A stretch of DNA of 64,000 nucleotides from Aquimarina latercula DSM 2041 (GTDB lineage: Bacteria; Bacteroidota; Bacteroidia; Flavobacteriales; Flavobacteriaceae), in contig NZ_KE387185.1 of assembly GCF_000430645.1 (NCBI RefSeq), forward strand, positions 903,780-967,779. Reading direction: 5' to 3'. The translations under genes were made by a program, and so were the position numbers. Below are positions 54,931-64,000 of this stretch, in pieces. The notes under the pieces were generated by a model. The model saw only the letters and a list, made by a program, of their open reading frames with translations. It was not told where the DNA came from and made no database searches. Numbering within the stretch: position 1 is the stretch's first letter; each line of letters starts with the position of its first letter.

Positions 54931-57900
54931 ATGCGTAAAATAATCTCTTATTTTATTAGGTACCACGTTGCCGTAGATGTAATTGTAATTGCTTTTATTG
55001 CATTCGGAATTTTTGGAGCAATATCGCTTAAGTCATCATTTTTTCCACTTACAGATTCTAAAAACATTAATATAAGTGTTGTCTATCCTGGTGCTTCTCC
55101 ACTAGAGATAGAAGAAGGTATTATACTTAAAGTAGAAGATAATCTTAAGGGTTTGGAAGGGGTAGAACGAGTAACTTCGACTTCTAGAGAAAATAGCGGA
55201 AACATTAATGTTGAAATCGAAAAAGGAAAAGATATCGATTTTATGTTGCTCGAAGTTAAAAATGCGGTAGATAGAGTGCCTTCATTTCCGACAGGAATGG
55301 AGCCTATTGTAACCTCTAAACAAGAAGCAATTAGGCCTACTATAGATTTTGCAATAAGTGGTACAGATATACCTTTGGTTACTTTAAAACAGATTGCAAG
55401 ACAAATCGAAAATGATCTTAGAGCAATAGATGGTATTTCGCAAATAAGTATAAGCGGTTATCCTGATGAAGAAATTGAAATTGCGGTAAATGAAAATAAC
55501 CTACTAGCTTTTAGACTTAGTTTTAATGAAGTAGCACAGGCAGTAAGTCAGGCTAATATATTAACTACCGGAGGTACTATTAAGACGAATGCAGAAGAAT
55601 ATCTTATCCGTGCAAATAATCGATCCTATTATGCCAATGAACTCTCTAACTTAATTATACGTGCAGATGCATCGGGACGAACAATAAGGCTTAAGGATGT
55701 TGCAGAGATTAGGGATCGTTTTTCAGAATCACCAAATGCATCATATTTTAATGGAAATCTCTCTGTTAATGTACAGATAACAAGTACCAATACAGAAGAT
55801 TTGATCTCATCGGCAGAGAAGACAAAAGCGTATATAGAAGAATTTAATCAGAAATATAACAACGTAACGCTTAATGTAATTAGTGATCGTTCTATTACGT
55901 TGGTACAGCGTACCAAATTGCTTACAGAAAATGCGATTATAGGAATGATCCTGGTACTTATATTTTTATCATTATTTCTTAATACTCGTTTAGCATTTTG
56001 GGTGGCATTTGGACTACCAATTGCTTTTTTAGGAATGTTCGTGTTAGCAGGATATTTTGATGTTACCATTAATGTTTTATCTCTTTTTGGGATGATCATT
56101 GTTATTGGTATTCTAGTAGATGATGGTATTGTAATTGCCGAAAATATTTATCAACATTACGAAAAAGGAAAAAGCCCTGTTCAGGCTGCGATTGATGGAA
56201 CAATGGAGGTAATTCCTCCGATAGTATCTGCAATTTTGACTACGATAATAGCTTTTGGGATCTTTTTATTTTTAGATGGTCGTATTGGTGATTTCTTTGG
56301 AGAAGTATCAGTTATAGTTATTCTAACTCTAGGTGTTTCGTTAATAGAGGCCTTAATTATTCTTCCGGCCCATTTGGCTCATTCGAAAGCTTTAAAAGCA
56401 GAAGACAAAAGACCTAAAAGTGGTATTGCTAATTTATTTTCAAAATTGAGATATATAAATACTTTTGGAGATAAAATTATGAGATGGCTGCGTGATAACA
56501 TTTATAGCCCGGCTCTAAGTTTTACATTAAAAAATAAGTTTTTTACGTTTTCCATTTTTGTGGTAATACTCATATTTACAATTGGAAGTGTTGGAGGAGG
56601 AATTGTAAGAACAGCGTTTTTTCCTCGTATTGCTAGTGATGTAATATCTGTTGATTTAGGTATGCCAAATGGTACTAATGAAAAGATAACAGATTCTATT
56701 ATTTCTATGATAGAAGAAAAAGCATGGCTCGTAAATAAAGAACTGAGTGAAGAGTTTTTGGTAGGAGAAGATTATGGAGGGAAACAGTTATTCGAAAATA
56801 TAATTAGAAGTGTAAATTCGTCTTCCAATGCATCTCTACGTATCAATATGTTACCTGGAGAAGAACGACCTAACGCAGTTAATTCTGGTTTAGTGGCAAA
56901 CAAAATTCGAGAGAAAGTAGGACCTGTTTTCGGTACAGAGCGCTTGATTTTTGGATCAGGTGGAAATTTTGGAGGAAGTCCAGTTTCCGTTTCGTTATTA
57001 GGAAGCAACATAGGAGAATTAAAAGCAGCAAAAGAAGAATTTAAAACTATATTAGAAAATGATTCCAGACTTAAAGATGTTGCTGATAACGACCCTGCCG
57101 GAATCAAAGAGATTAAATTAGAGCTTAAAGAAAGTGCATATGCTTTAGGCCTTAATCTTAGAGATGTTATGGCGCAGGTAAGAGGAGGTTTTTTTGGAAT
57201 ACAAGCACAACGTTTTCAAAGAGGTCAAGATGAAATAAGAGTTTGGGTTCGTTATGATAGAGAAAATAGATCTTCGATTTTAGATCTTGATAATATGAGG
57301 ATTTCTACGGCTGCAGGGGAGAGAATACCCTTAAATGAAATAGTTGATTACTCTATAGAGCGAGGAGACGTAGCGGTTAATCATCTAGATGGAAGGAGAG
57401 AGGTTCAGATTTCTGCGGATTTAAAAAATCCAGAAACTACGAGTTCTACAGATATTTTAGAAGAGATTCGTAACTCGATTATGCCAGAGATTATAGCAAA
57501 ATACCCAACAGTAACACCTTCGTATGAAGGACAAAATAGAGAAGCTGGAAAATTTCTTGGTTCTTTAGGACCAGTTGGTCTTACTGCATTAGCATTAATA
57601 TATATTACTATTGCGTTCACGTTTAGAAGTTATAGTCAACCATTGTTATTATTATTACTTATTCCATTGAGTCTTCCGGCTGTAGCTTTCGGTCATTGGA
57701 TACATGGATTTCCTATTAATATATTATCGCTCTTAGGGATTATAGCTTTGATAGGTATTATGGTTAATGATGGATTAGTTCTTATAGGGAAATTTAATAG
57801 TAATCTTAGAGCAGGAATGACTTTTGATAGTGCAATTTATGAAGCCGGAAAATCTCGTTTTCGAGCGATTTTTTTAACTTCCTTAACTACAATTGCAGGA

Positions 57901-58155
57901 TTAGCACCATTAATTTTTGAAGAAAGTCGTCAGGCAAAATTTCTTATTCCTATGGCAATTTCAATCGCTTATGGAATCGGTTTTGCCACAGTACTTACGT
58001 TGTTAGTATTACCATTGTTTTTGTCATTTAGTAATACGTTAAAAGTAGGAACCAAGTGGTTAGTTACAGGGAATAAAATAACAAAAGAAGAAGTAGAACG
58101 TGCTATAAAAGAGCAAAAAGAGGAACATGAGGAGCAACATGAATTACAAGTATAA
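54931..58155 (+). CDS. RND multidrug efflux transporter permease (AcrB-like)
   Basis: A 1074-residue inner-membrane RND transporter: KSSFFPLTDSKNINISVVYPGASPLEIEEG at the N-terminus, TM4 VIGILVDDGIVIAENIYQHYEKG with the proton-relay Asp pair, a second-half counterpart ALIGIMVNDGLVLIGKFN, and two large periplasmic loops. It lacks heavy-metal signatures, so drugs, lipids or other organic compounds are the likely substrates. The end overlaps the TolC-family gene. Confidence 0.92.
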   Translation: MRKIISYFIRYHVAVDVIVIAFIAFGIFGAISLKSSFFPLTDSKNINISVVYPGASPLEIEEGIILKVEDNLKGLEGVERVTSTSRENSGNINVEIEKGKDIDFMLLEVKNAVDRVPSFPTGMEPIVTSKQEAIRPTIDFAISGTDIPLVTLKQIARQIENDLRAIDGISQISISGYPDEEIEIAVNENNLLAFRLSFNEVAQAVSQANILTTGGTIKTNAEEYLIRANNRSYYANELSNLIIRADASGRTIRLKDVAEIRDRFSESPNASYFNGNLSVNVQITSTNTEDLISSAEKTKAYIEEFNQKYNNVTLNVISDRSITLVQRTKLLTENAIIGMILVLIFLSLFLNTRLAFWVAFGLPIAFLGMFVLAGYFDVTINVLSLFGMIIVIGILVDDGIVIAENIYQHYEKGKSPVQAAIDGTMEVIPPIVSAILTTIIAFGIFLFLDGRIGDFFGEVSVIVILTLGVSLIEALIILPAHLAHSKALKAEDKRPKSGIANLFSKLRYINTFGDKIMRWLRDNIYSPALSFTLKNKFFTFSIFVVILIFTIGSVGGGIVRTAFFPRIASDVISVDLGMPNGTNEKITDSIISMIEEKAWLVNKELSEEFLVGEDYGGKQLFENIIRSVNSSSNASLRINMLPGEERPNAVNSGLVANKIREKVGPVFGTERLIFGSGGNFGGSPVSVSLLGSNIGELKAAKEEFKTILENDSRLKDVADNDPAGIKEIKLELKESAYALGLNLRDVMAQVRGGFFGIQAQRFQRGQDEIRVWVRYDRENRSSILDLDNMRISTAAGERIPLNEIVDYSIERGDVAVNHLDGRREVQISADLKNPETTSSTDILEEIRNSIMPEIIAKYPTVTPSYEGQNREAGKFLGSLGPVGLTALALIYITIAFTFRSYSQPLLLLLLIPLSLPAVAFGHWIHGFPINILSLLGIIALIGIMVNDGLVLIGKFNSNLRAGMTFDSAIYEAGKSRFRAIFLTSLTTIAGLAPLIFEESRQAKFLIPMAISIAYGIGFATVLTLLVLPLFLSFSNTLKVGTKWLVTGNKITKEEVERAIKEQKEEHEEQHELQV

Positions 58156-59497
58156 ATATATAGTAAAATTAATCTTGTTTTTGTTTTTGGTTAGTGGTAG
58201 TGTTTTTGCCCAAAAATTAACAAAACAAGAAGCTATTAGATTAACATTAGAGAATAATTATGGTATTCTAATAGCAACTAATAATATAGATGTAGCAAAA
58301 AATAATAAAGGGCTACTAAATTCTGGTTATTTACCCACGTTAGCAGCCAATGCAGGAGCAAATTACCAAGAAACAACTTCTAAAACATCATTTCCTGGAG
58401 CTATTAATCCAGATACAGGATTACCCAGAGAAGATATTGAAATCGATGGAGCCGAAACTCAACGATACAACGCTTCACTTAATTTTAATTATACATTGTT
58501 CGATGGTTTAGGCAGGTATTATAATTATAAAAGGTTAAAGGAGCAGTATAATCTAACAGAATTACAGGCCAGAGAAACTATAGAGAATACTATGTTGCAA
58601 TTGTTTTCTGTATATTATGAAATAGCACGACTTACAGAAAATGAACAAGTTCTAGAAGAAACCCTCAGAATTTCTAAAGAACGAGTAACTAGATCTACTT
58701 ATCAGTTTGAGTATGGTCAAAATAATAAGTTAAATGTACTAAATGCAGAAGTTGATGTGGCAAATGATAGTATCAATTTACTAAATACAAAGCAACAACT
58801 AGCGAATACCAAACGAGACCTGAACGTGATTGTAGATAATGAATTGGAGAAACAATTTACGGTAGACACTATAGTAAAATTTATTTCAAGATTAGAAATT
58901 GATAGTTATTTAGAAAAATCAGTTGATAATAATGTAACCTTGTTACAGAATGAAAGTAATATTAGAATTAGTGATTATGATATAAAGGTTAGTAAATCTG
59001 GGTATTTACCAACGATTGGTCTCACTGGTTCTTATGGATGGAATGAAAACAGGAACCCTCCATCTGCTTTTTTTCCAGGTAATGTCGCCGATACGTATAC
59101 TTTAGCAGGAGGACTTAGTTTGAGCTGGAATCTTTTTGATGGTGGTGGTACTATAACCAGAGTTAAAAACGCTAAAATTGCATTAGACTCACAGGAATTG
59201 GCAAAAATTCAAGTGGAGCAACAAGTCAAAAGAGATATTGCAAATGCCTTAGGGAATTATGATAATCGTCTTAAAGTATATGAAATACAACAGCAAAATG
59301 TAGTTACCAATCAAAACAATTTTGAACGTTCTAAAGAAAGGTTCAATTTGGGACAAATTACTTCTATAGAATTTAGACAAGCTCAAATTAACCTAATACA
59401 AGCTCAGACCAATAAGACATTGGCTAAGTATGATGCTAAATTAGCAGAATTACAGTTATTACAGCTTACAGGACAGCTGTTAAATATTGATTTTTAG
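58139..59497 (+). CDS. TolC-family outer-membrane channel of the RND pump
   Basis: From ATG 58139 (MNYKYKYIVKLI) the protein is 452 residues with a signal peptide ending at SVFAQ. This start has a purine-rich GAGGAG upstream. An earlier in-frame ATG at 58127 is possible. Two OEP repeats follow: QEAIRLTLENNYGILIATNNIDVAK, YQFEYGQNNKLNVLNAEVDV, and ERFNLGQITSIEFRQAQINLIQAQ. It overlaps the pump gene by 17 bases, so adaptor, pump and channel form one operon. Confidence 0.9.
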   Translation: MNYKYKYIVKLILFLFLVSGSVFAQKLTKQEAIRLTLENNYGILIATNNIDVAKNNKGLLNSGYLPTLAANAGANYQETTSKTSFPGAINPDTGLPREDIEIDGAETQRYNASLNFNYTLFDGLGRYYNYKRLKEQYNLTELQARETIENTMLQLFSVYYEIARLTENEQVLEETLRISKERVTRSTYQFEYGQNNKLNVLNAEVDVANDSINLLNTKQQLANTKRDLNVIVDNELEKQFTVDTIVKFISRLEIDSYLEKSVDNNVTLLQNESNIRISDYDIKVSKSGYLPTIGLTGSYGWNENRNPPSAFFPGNVADTYTLAGGLSLSWNLFDGGGTITRVKNAKIALDSQELAKIQVEQQVKRDIANALGNYDNRLKVYEIQQQNVVTNQNNFERSKERFNLGQITSIEFRQAQINLIQAQTNKTLAKYDAKLAELQLLQLTGQLLNIDF

Positions 59498-59569
59498 AAT
59501 AACTTTAATCTAGTTTGGTTTTTGAATGAACAAAAAATATGAGGTTTCAAAATTGAAATAAATAATCTT

Positions 59570-59752
59570 ATGTTCGAACACTTTTTTCAATGCCCATATT
59601 GTTGGGAACAGGTATCAATGTTGCTAGACCCCTCTGTTTCTTATCAGGCGTATGTGGAAGATTGTGAGGTGTGCTGCAACCCAATAGAACTACACCCAAG
59701 ATTTGAGGGTCAGAATTTGATTTCTTTTGAAGCTCTTGACATAGAGCAGTAA
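59570..59752 (+). CDS. CPXCG-motif cysteine-rich small protein
   Basis: A 60-residue protein with FQCPYCWEQVSMLLDPSV and VEDCEVCCNPIEL, matching the short CPXCG-type family, with two CxxC pairs likely binding zinc. Its function is unknown. It is located between the pump operon and the signalling operon and is probably independent. The opposite-strand frame of similar length has no such motif. Confidence 0.85.
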   Translation: MFEHFFQCPYCWEQVSMLLDPSVSYQAYVEDCEVCCNPIELHPRFEGQNLISFEALDIEQ

Positions 59753-59897
59753 TAATTCTATTTTCCATTCATCTACAGTAAACAACCACTCGTCGATAGT
59801 TTAAATGATTCCAACGAGGATCAAACGATTACCTCCCTAAAATTATTGATTTTTACGATATAAGCAGTAAATCCTTATGTTTTAAATCAATATCTAA

Positions 59898-60308
59898 ATG
59901 AAAAATTTAAAAATTTTATTAATTGAAGACGACGAGATAGAAAGAATGAAGTTTACCAGAGTTTTGCAAAAAAACAATTATGATTGTAAACTTCAAGAAG
60001 CGACAAACGGTGAGGAAGCCGTGGAAATTTTGAATGATGATACTAGAACTCCCGATCTTGTATTGCTAGATCTTAATATGCCAAAAATGAATGGTATTGA
60101 GTTTCTTAAAAGTTTAAAGTCTAATCAGAAATTAAAATATATTCCTGTTATAATTTTAAGTACTTCTAATAATCACCAAGATCTAAAAAGGTGCTATGAA
60201 GAAGGAATTGCGGGATATTTAGTAAAACCATTGAAGTATGAAGATTACGTAGAAAAAATAAAATCTTTAATAGAATATTGGGGAAAAAATGAGTTAATTT
60301 CTGTCTGA
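59898..60308 (+). CDS. Single-domain response regulator (CheY/Rcp-like)
   Basis: A 136-residue receiver domain with no output domain. It has the acidic pocket IEDDE (10-14), phospho-acceptor Asp58 in LVLLDLNMPKMNG, the Ser/Thr of ILSTS, and Lys in GYLVKPLK. It should take phosphate from the histidine kinases encoded downstream. It opens the H-NOX/FIST operon, with 46 bases to the next gene. Confidence 0.93.
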   Translation: MKNLKILLIEDDEIERMKFTRVLQKNNYDCKLQEATNGEEAVEILNDDTRTPDLVLLDLNMPKMNGIEFLKSLKSNQKLKYIPVIILSTSNNHQDLKRCYEEGIAGYLVKPLKYEDYVEKIKSLIEYWGKNELISV

Positions 60309-60354
60309 ACTACCAGAAAACTCGTAACTTAACTTACCAATTTAATACTATATT

Positions 60355-60900
60355 ATGAAAGGAATTGTTTTTACTGAGTTTTTACAACTTGTCGAGGATA
60401 AGTTTGGTCTAGAAATGGTAGATCAAATTATCGAAGAATCTAATTTACCATCTAATGGAGTTTATACGTCAATAGGGACGTATGAGTTTTCTGAAATGTT
60501 AAGCCTTATTACTAACCTAAGTAAAAATACTAACATTAAAACGGATGATTTGCTGCTAACATATGCGGAGCACTTTTTTAGTGTACTGGCTTCAAACTAT
60601 CCACAGTTGATAGAACGTTATACGGATCCGCTGGATATGTTAGAGTCTATAGAAAATCATATCCACGTAGAAGTAAGAAAAATTTATCCCAATGCAGAAC
60701 TTCCTACCTTTCAGGTATTAGAAAGAACACCAAATTCATTAGCTATGATATATAAATCAAGTAGGTCAATGTATAGTTTTGGACTAGGTTTGATGCACAA
60801 AACATTTGAACATTTTAACAAAAGGGCTGTTATATCATATGAGAAATTAAAAGATGATGGGACCGAAGTTAAATTTATGATTCAAATGAAAAATGGGTAA
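60355..60900 (+). CDS. H-NOX (haem nitric oxide/oxygen-binding) protein
   Basis: A 181-residue stand-alone haem-NO-binding domain of standard length. The proximal haem ligand is His104 in NHIHVEVRKIYP. The propionate-binding YxSxR motif is YKSSR at 133-137. The conserved AELPTF segment follows the haem His. It binds NO (and CO) at haem and usually inhibits a partner histidine kinase. The stop overlaps the start of the kinase gene by 8 bases, a strong sign that they work as a pair. Confidence 0.92.
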   Translation: MKGIVFTEFLQLVEDKFGLEMVDQIIEESNLPSNGVYTSIGTYEFSEMLSLITNLSKNTNIKTDDLLLTYAEHFFSVLASNYPQLIERYTDPLDMLESIENHIHVEVRKIYPNAELPTFQVLERTPNSLAMIYKSSRSMYSFGLGLMHKTFEHFNKRAVISYEKLKDDGTEVKFMIQMKNG

Positions 60901-62116
60901 ACTTAATGCTGATATATTGCAAAGAGCACTTGCTAGGGAAAAAGCAGCTCGTAAACAAGCAGAGGGCATTCTAGAAGATAAATCACGAGAATTATACGAG
61001 GTTGCTCAAGAATTAAAACAGGTAAATGAACAATTAAAAGGAGTTCTAGCCAAAAAAAGTTCTGAACTACAGGGAATGTTTGACAATCTCGTAGATGCCT
61101 ATGTTCTGATGAAAGTGAACGGTGATGTAATAGAGATGAATGACTCAGCAAAGGAGCTATTTGGTTATGATGTTAATAAAGAAAAAATTAATGTAACCTC
61201 TCTTATTTATAAAGATGATGTTCACTATGCTATGGAATCCTTTCAGAAATTAATTACAAAAGGATCTTTTACTGATTATGTGGCTAGAGCAGTAACCAAA
61301 AGTAATGGAGTTAGAACAGTCCATATTAATGGAAGTGTAATTCGAGATAAAGATAATAATGCAATAGCTGCACAAGGAATTGTGCGAGATATTACGGATC
61401 AGATAGAGGCAGAAAAACTAAAAGAAGAATTACTCAAAAATTTAGAGCAAAGTAATAAAGAGTTAAATGATTTTGCGCACGTGGTATCGCACGATTTGAA
61501 ATCACCTTTGCGTAGTATGAATGCGCTTATTAATTGGTTAAAAGAAGATTATGAAGATAAGTTGGATGAAAATGCAGTAACCTCTTTTAATGCTTTACTT
61601 AATAAAATTGAAAAAATGGATCATATGATTGATGGGATTCTAAGTTATTCGAGTATAGATAGAAATGAAAAGGTTGGTAAAGCAGTAAGTCTGGATAAAG
61701 TAGTATCGGATATATTAGAAATGATTTATGTTCCAGAAACATTTAGAATCAATATTCACAATACACTTCCTACGATGATGGGTGATCGATTTAGATTTCA
61801 ACAATTATTTCAAAATATAATCAGTAATGCGATAAAATATAATGACAAGGAAAAAGGAGTTTTAGATATTAAATGTAATGATATCGGTGATTTTTGGGAA
61901 ATTACGCTTGCGGATAATGGCCCAGGAATTCCAGAAGCATATCATCGTAAGATTTTTGAAATTTTTCAAACAGCTCAAGATAAATCTAAATCTACAGGAA
62001 TTGGATTGTCGATTGTAAAAAAGATAGTTAATATGTATGGAGGAGAAGTCGATGTATCCTCAGAAGAAAACAAAGGCACCACTTTTTTATTCACTCTTAA
62101 AAAACCTTCTATATGA
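60893..62116 (+). CDS. PAS-domain hybrid-free histidine kinase, partner of H-NOX
   Basis: A 407-residue soluble kinase. It has an N-terminal coiled coil (about 10-60), a PAS domain (about 60-170: MFDNLVDAYVLMKVNGDVIEMN) and an HisKA with His200 in VVSHDLKSPLRSMNAL. The ATPase domain has the N-box (NIISNAIKY), G1 (DNGPGIP) and G2 (GIGLSIVKK). There are no membrane helices, so it reads a cytoplasmic signal, most likely through H-NOX. It overlaps H-NOX by 8 bases and the FIST gene by 4. Confidence 0.93.
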   Translation: MGKLNADILQRALAREKAARKQAEGILEDKSRELYEVAQELKQVNEQLKGVLAKKSSELQGMFDNLVDAYVLMKVNGDVIEMNDSAKELFGYDVNKEKINVTSLIYKDDVHYAMESFQKLITKGSFTDYVARAVTKSNGVRTVHINGSVIRDKDNNAIAAQGIVRDITDQIEAEKLKEELLKNLEQSNKELNDFAHVVSHDLKSPLRSMNALINWLKEDYEDKLDENAVTSFNALLNKIEKMDHMIDGILSYSSIDRNEKVGKAVSLDKVVSDILEMIYVPETFRINIHNTLPTMMGDRFRFQQLFQNIISNAIKYNDKEKGVLDIKCNDIGDFWEITLADNGPGIPEAYHRKIFEIFQTAQDKSKSTGIGLSIVKKIVNMYGGEVDVSSEENKGTTFLFTLKKPSI

Positions 62117-63246
62117 AAATTCAACAGTACGAAAGAAAGAGAAATGGCAATTGGGAATCAACCACATCGTGTGATGAGAAGCTAAAAAACCCATTAGTAT
62201 TAGTCTTTGGGAATCGGTTTATTCTAGAAAAAGAACCCATTCTGGAAGAGGTGAAAAAATTATTTGACAATAGTGAAATTATTATAGGTTCTTCTGCGGG
62301 AGAAATTTTGGGAGCAAATGTTACTGAAAACACTATTTCATTGACAGCTGTAGAGTTTGAAAATAGCACATATAAATTAAGTCATCAGAACATTTTAGAT
62401 ACTCAAAAAGATGCTTTTGAAACTGGAAAAAGATTAGCAGCTCAATTACCTTCAGAGAACTTAAAACATATTTTTATTGTAAGTGAAGGTAGTTATGTTA
62501 ATGGTTCTGCTTTGATAGATGGTGTAGAGGAAATACATAGAGAAATACCGTGTACAGGAGGTTTATGTGGAGATGATGCTAGGTTCGAAAAAACATTAGT
62601 AGGCTATAATGAAAATCCAAAAGAAGGAGAAATCGTAGCAGTTGGATTTTACGGAGATAGTTTGCAGATTACTAGTGCACAGTATGGTGGATGGACTCCT
62701 TTTGGACCAGAAAGAATAATTACAAAATCAGATAATAATGTATTATTTGAATTAGATAATCAACCAGCACTTGATTTATACAAAAAATATTTGGGAGATA
62801 AAGCTTCAGAATTACCACAGTCAGCATTATTGTATCCATTAAGTGTAAAAACAGAAGGGCGTAAAGAAGCTATAGTAAGAACTATTCTTTCTATTGATGA
62901 AGAAAAAAATGCTATGATTTTAGCAGGAGATGTGCCAGAAGGATCCGTTGTACAATTAATGATGGCTAACATTGATAAGATAGCAGAGGGAGCTTCCAAA
63001 GCAGCAGAAATAGCTATGAAGTCTAGGGATAAAGATCCTCAATTAGCACTATTAGTAAGTTGTATTGGTAGAAAATTAGTAATGGATCAGAGAGTAGAAG
63101 AAGAAATTGAAGAAGTTATAGAAGAAGTAGGTGAAAACGCAGTTATAACTGGTTTTTATTCTTATGGAGAGTTAGCCCCTTTTAGTAATAGTACTAGGTG
63201 TGAACTTCATAATCAAACTATGACTTTAACCTTATTGAGTGAATAA
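62113..63246 (+). CDS. FIST-domain sensory protein (NosP-like candidate)
   Basis: A 377-residue cytoplasmic protein with FIST_N (about 25-215: LVLVFGNRFIL, IIIGSSAGEILGANV, CTGGLCGDDARFEKTLVG) and FIST_C (about 220-365: DLYKKYLGDKASELPQSALLYPLSV, GFYSYGELAPF, and LHNQTMTLTLL at the end). FIST proteins are signal-input modules for kinases or cyclases. Some (NosP) bind haem and sense NO. Placement between two kinases and after H-NOX makes a NosP-like role plausible. I cannot identify the haem ligand with confidence. It overlaps the previous gene by 4 bases, and the next begins 3 bases later. Confidence 0.88.
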   Translation: MKIQQYERKRNGNWESTTSCDEKLKNPLVLVFGNRFILEKEPILEEVKKLFDNSEIIIGSSAGEILGANVTENTISLTAVEFENSTYKLSHQNILDTQKDAFETGKRLAAQLPSENLKHIFIVSEGSYVNGSALIDGVEEIHREIPCTGGLCGDDARFEKTLVGYNENPKEGEIVAVGFYGDSLQITSAQYGGWTPFGPERIITKSDNNVLFELDNQPALDLYKKYLGDKASELPQSALLYPLSVKTEGRKEAIVRTILSIDEEKNAMILAGDVPEGSVVQLMMANIDKIAEGASKAAEIAMKSRDKDPQLALLVSCIGRKLVMDQRVEEEIEEVIEEVGENAVITGFYSYGELAPFSNSTRCELHNQTMTLTLLSE

Positions 63247-63249
63247 AGA

Positions 63250-64000
63250 ATGAATTCATTACTGAAGAGGCAGATAAGAAAAAAATTATCAGATGATTTA
63301 AAAAATCATCCTGAAATTCAGGAGTTTTTGGCTGCAATTGATGGTTCGTATAATACCTATGAAGAGCAATTTTCAATGTTGCAAAGAGCTATGTCAATAA
63401 GTTCGCAAGAATTATTTGATGCTAATAAACAATTAACTGAAGAAGCAAAGCGACAAAGATTGGTTATTGAACGATTGAATGATGCGATAAAAACGCTGCG
63501 ATCTATTAATGATAAAAAGGATAAAGAAGTAGCAACAAGTATTGAAGATCTTACAGGTATTGAATTAGCTACATTGATCGAGGAACAAGCAGCTAAGATT
63601 TCTGATTTTGAAAAACAGAGAGCAAAGATGTTGATGGATCTAGAAAAGAGTAATGAAGAACTGACAAGTTATGCACAAGTAGTTTCGCATGATTTAAAAT
63701 CTCCTTTAAGAAATGTAAGTGCTTTGATAACTTGGATAAAAGAGGATGCAGAAGACTTGAGCGGTACTGTTTTGAGTCATTTTGGCCATATCGAAGAGAA
63801 TATTGAAAAAATGGATAGTATGATCGGAGGGATTTTGGAATATTCTCTAATTGATAAAAAAGACAAAATTGTAAATAAAGTAGATCTCAATATGTTATTA
63901 TATCAAACAATAGAATCGCTACATGCACCAGATTTTATAGAGTTTAGCATAGATAATAAGCTTCCAACTATTAGGAAGGATCCACATAGAATTAAGCAAT
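63250..64000 (+). CDS. Histidine kinase, partial (cut by window end)
   Basis: An open frame from ATG 63250 to the window end gives 250 residues. A helical N-terminal region of the sort found in FIST-associated kinases (about 1-130: FSMLQRAMSISSQELFDANKQL) is followed by a coiled coil. The HisKA has His147 in VVSHDLKSPLRNVSAL, closely resembling the upstream kinase, so the two are probably paralogues. The ATPase domain lies mostly outside. The gene follows the FIST gene after 3 bases. Confidence 0.9.
   Translation, partial: MNSLLKRQIRKKLSDDLKNHPEIQEFLAAIDGSYNTYEEQFSMLQRAMSISSQELFDANKQLTEEAKRQRLVIERLNDAIKTLRSINDKKDKEVATSIEDLTGIELATLIEEQAAKISDFEKQRAKMLMDLEKSNEELTSYAQVVSHDLKSPLRNVSALITWIKEDAEDLSGTVLSHFGHIEENIEKMDSMIGGILEYSLIDKKDKIVNKVDLNMLLYQTIESLHAPDFIEFSIDNKLPTIRKDPHRIKQ

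Noticed and set aside
59568-59768. 66-codon minus-strand frame over the CPXCG gene
   Set aside because: The plus-strand frame carries two conserved CxxC pairs. The antisense frame has nothing recognisable.
59753-59897. Possible promoter or regulatory RNA ahead of the response-regulator operon
   Set aside because: The 145-base gap shows only a 5-bp CTCGT/ACGAG pair and no TAnnTTTG element. Nothing is supportable.

Overview
The window is chromosomal DNA from a gliding, low-GC member of the Bacteroidota, most likely a marine Flavobacteriaceae. Evidence: a complete gldK-gldL-gldM-gldN block (type IX secretion and gliding motor), a SusC/SusD pair, an LptE-secG-groES/EL neighbourhood, HYC_CC_PP and DUF3347 copper proteins, and promoters that fit the Bacteroidota pattern TTG/TTTG - about 20 bp - TAnnTTTG. 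The genus cannot be named from sequence alone. I saw no tRNA or rRNA gene, insertion sequence, prophage or CRISPR array, and no gene-free stretch longer than 300 bases.

Region 1 (1-16499, minus strand) is a sugar-utilisation locus. It runs from a GntR-family regulator through susC, susD, an FG-GAP/ASPIC surface lipoprotein and a signal-peptide-less GH36 alpha-galactosidase. These are followed by a glycerol kinase-glycerol-3-phosphate dehydrogenase fusion (glpK-glpD in one 1059-residue chain), an SGLT-type sodium/sugar symporter and the start of galE. An alpha-galactosidase beside glycerol-catabolic and galactose-catabolic genes, with no glycerol facilitator, suggests import and cytoplasmic cleavage of an alpha-galactosyl-glycerol such as the red-algal osmolyte floridoside. 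This is inference, and the most interesting candidate system here.

Region 2 (16669-28880) holds a GAF/free-methionine-sulfoxide reductase gene. It is followed by a copper/silver efflux island: HYC_CC_PP protein, cusA, cusC, DUF3347 lipoprotein, HMA-MauE membrane fusion, PepSY membrane protein, and cusB with its own DUF3347 tail. A near-perfect 24-bp dyad precedes cusA. Then come a VanX-type lipoprotein dipeptidase and a DoxX-like membrane protein.

Region 3 (29062-44750) holds malate synthase divergent from a RamB/ScfR-type regulator, with GCGAA/TTCGC palindromes between them. Housekeeping genes follow: groEL-groES, an operon miaB - sigma54 activator - lptE - TPR protein - secG, topA, and an arginase-fold protein whose metal ligands are mostly replaced.

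Region 4 (44861-52912) is gldKLMN, then an FAD oxidoreductase, a DUF983 protein and an ABC-F ATPase. Region 5 (53139-59497) is a MarR regulator followed by a tripartite RND multidrug pump. Region 6 (59570-64000) holds a CPXCG protein and a tightly packed signalling operon: response regulator, H-NOX haem NO sensor, PAS histidine kinase, FIST-domain protein, and a second histidine kinase cut by the window end. It looks like an NO-responsive module with two candidate haem sensors.
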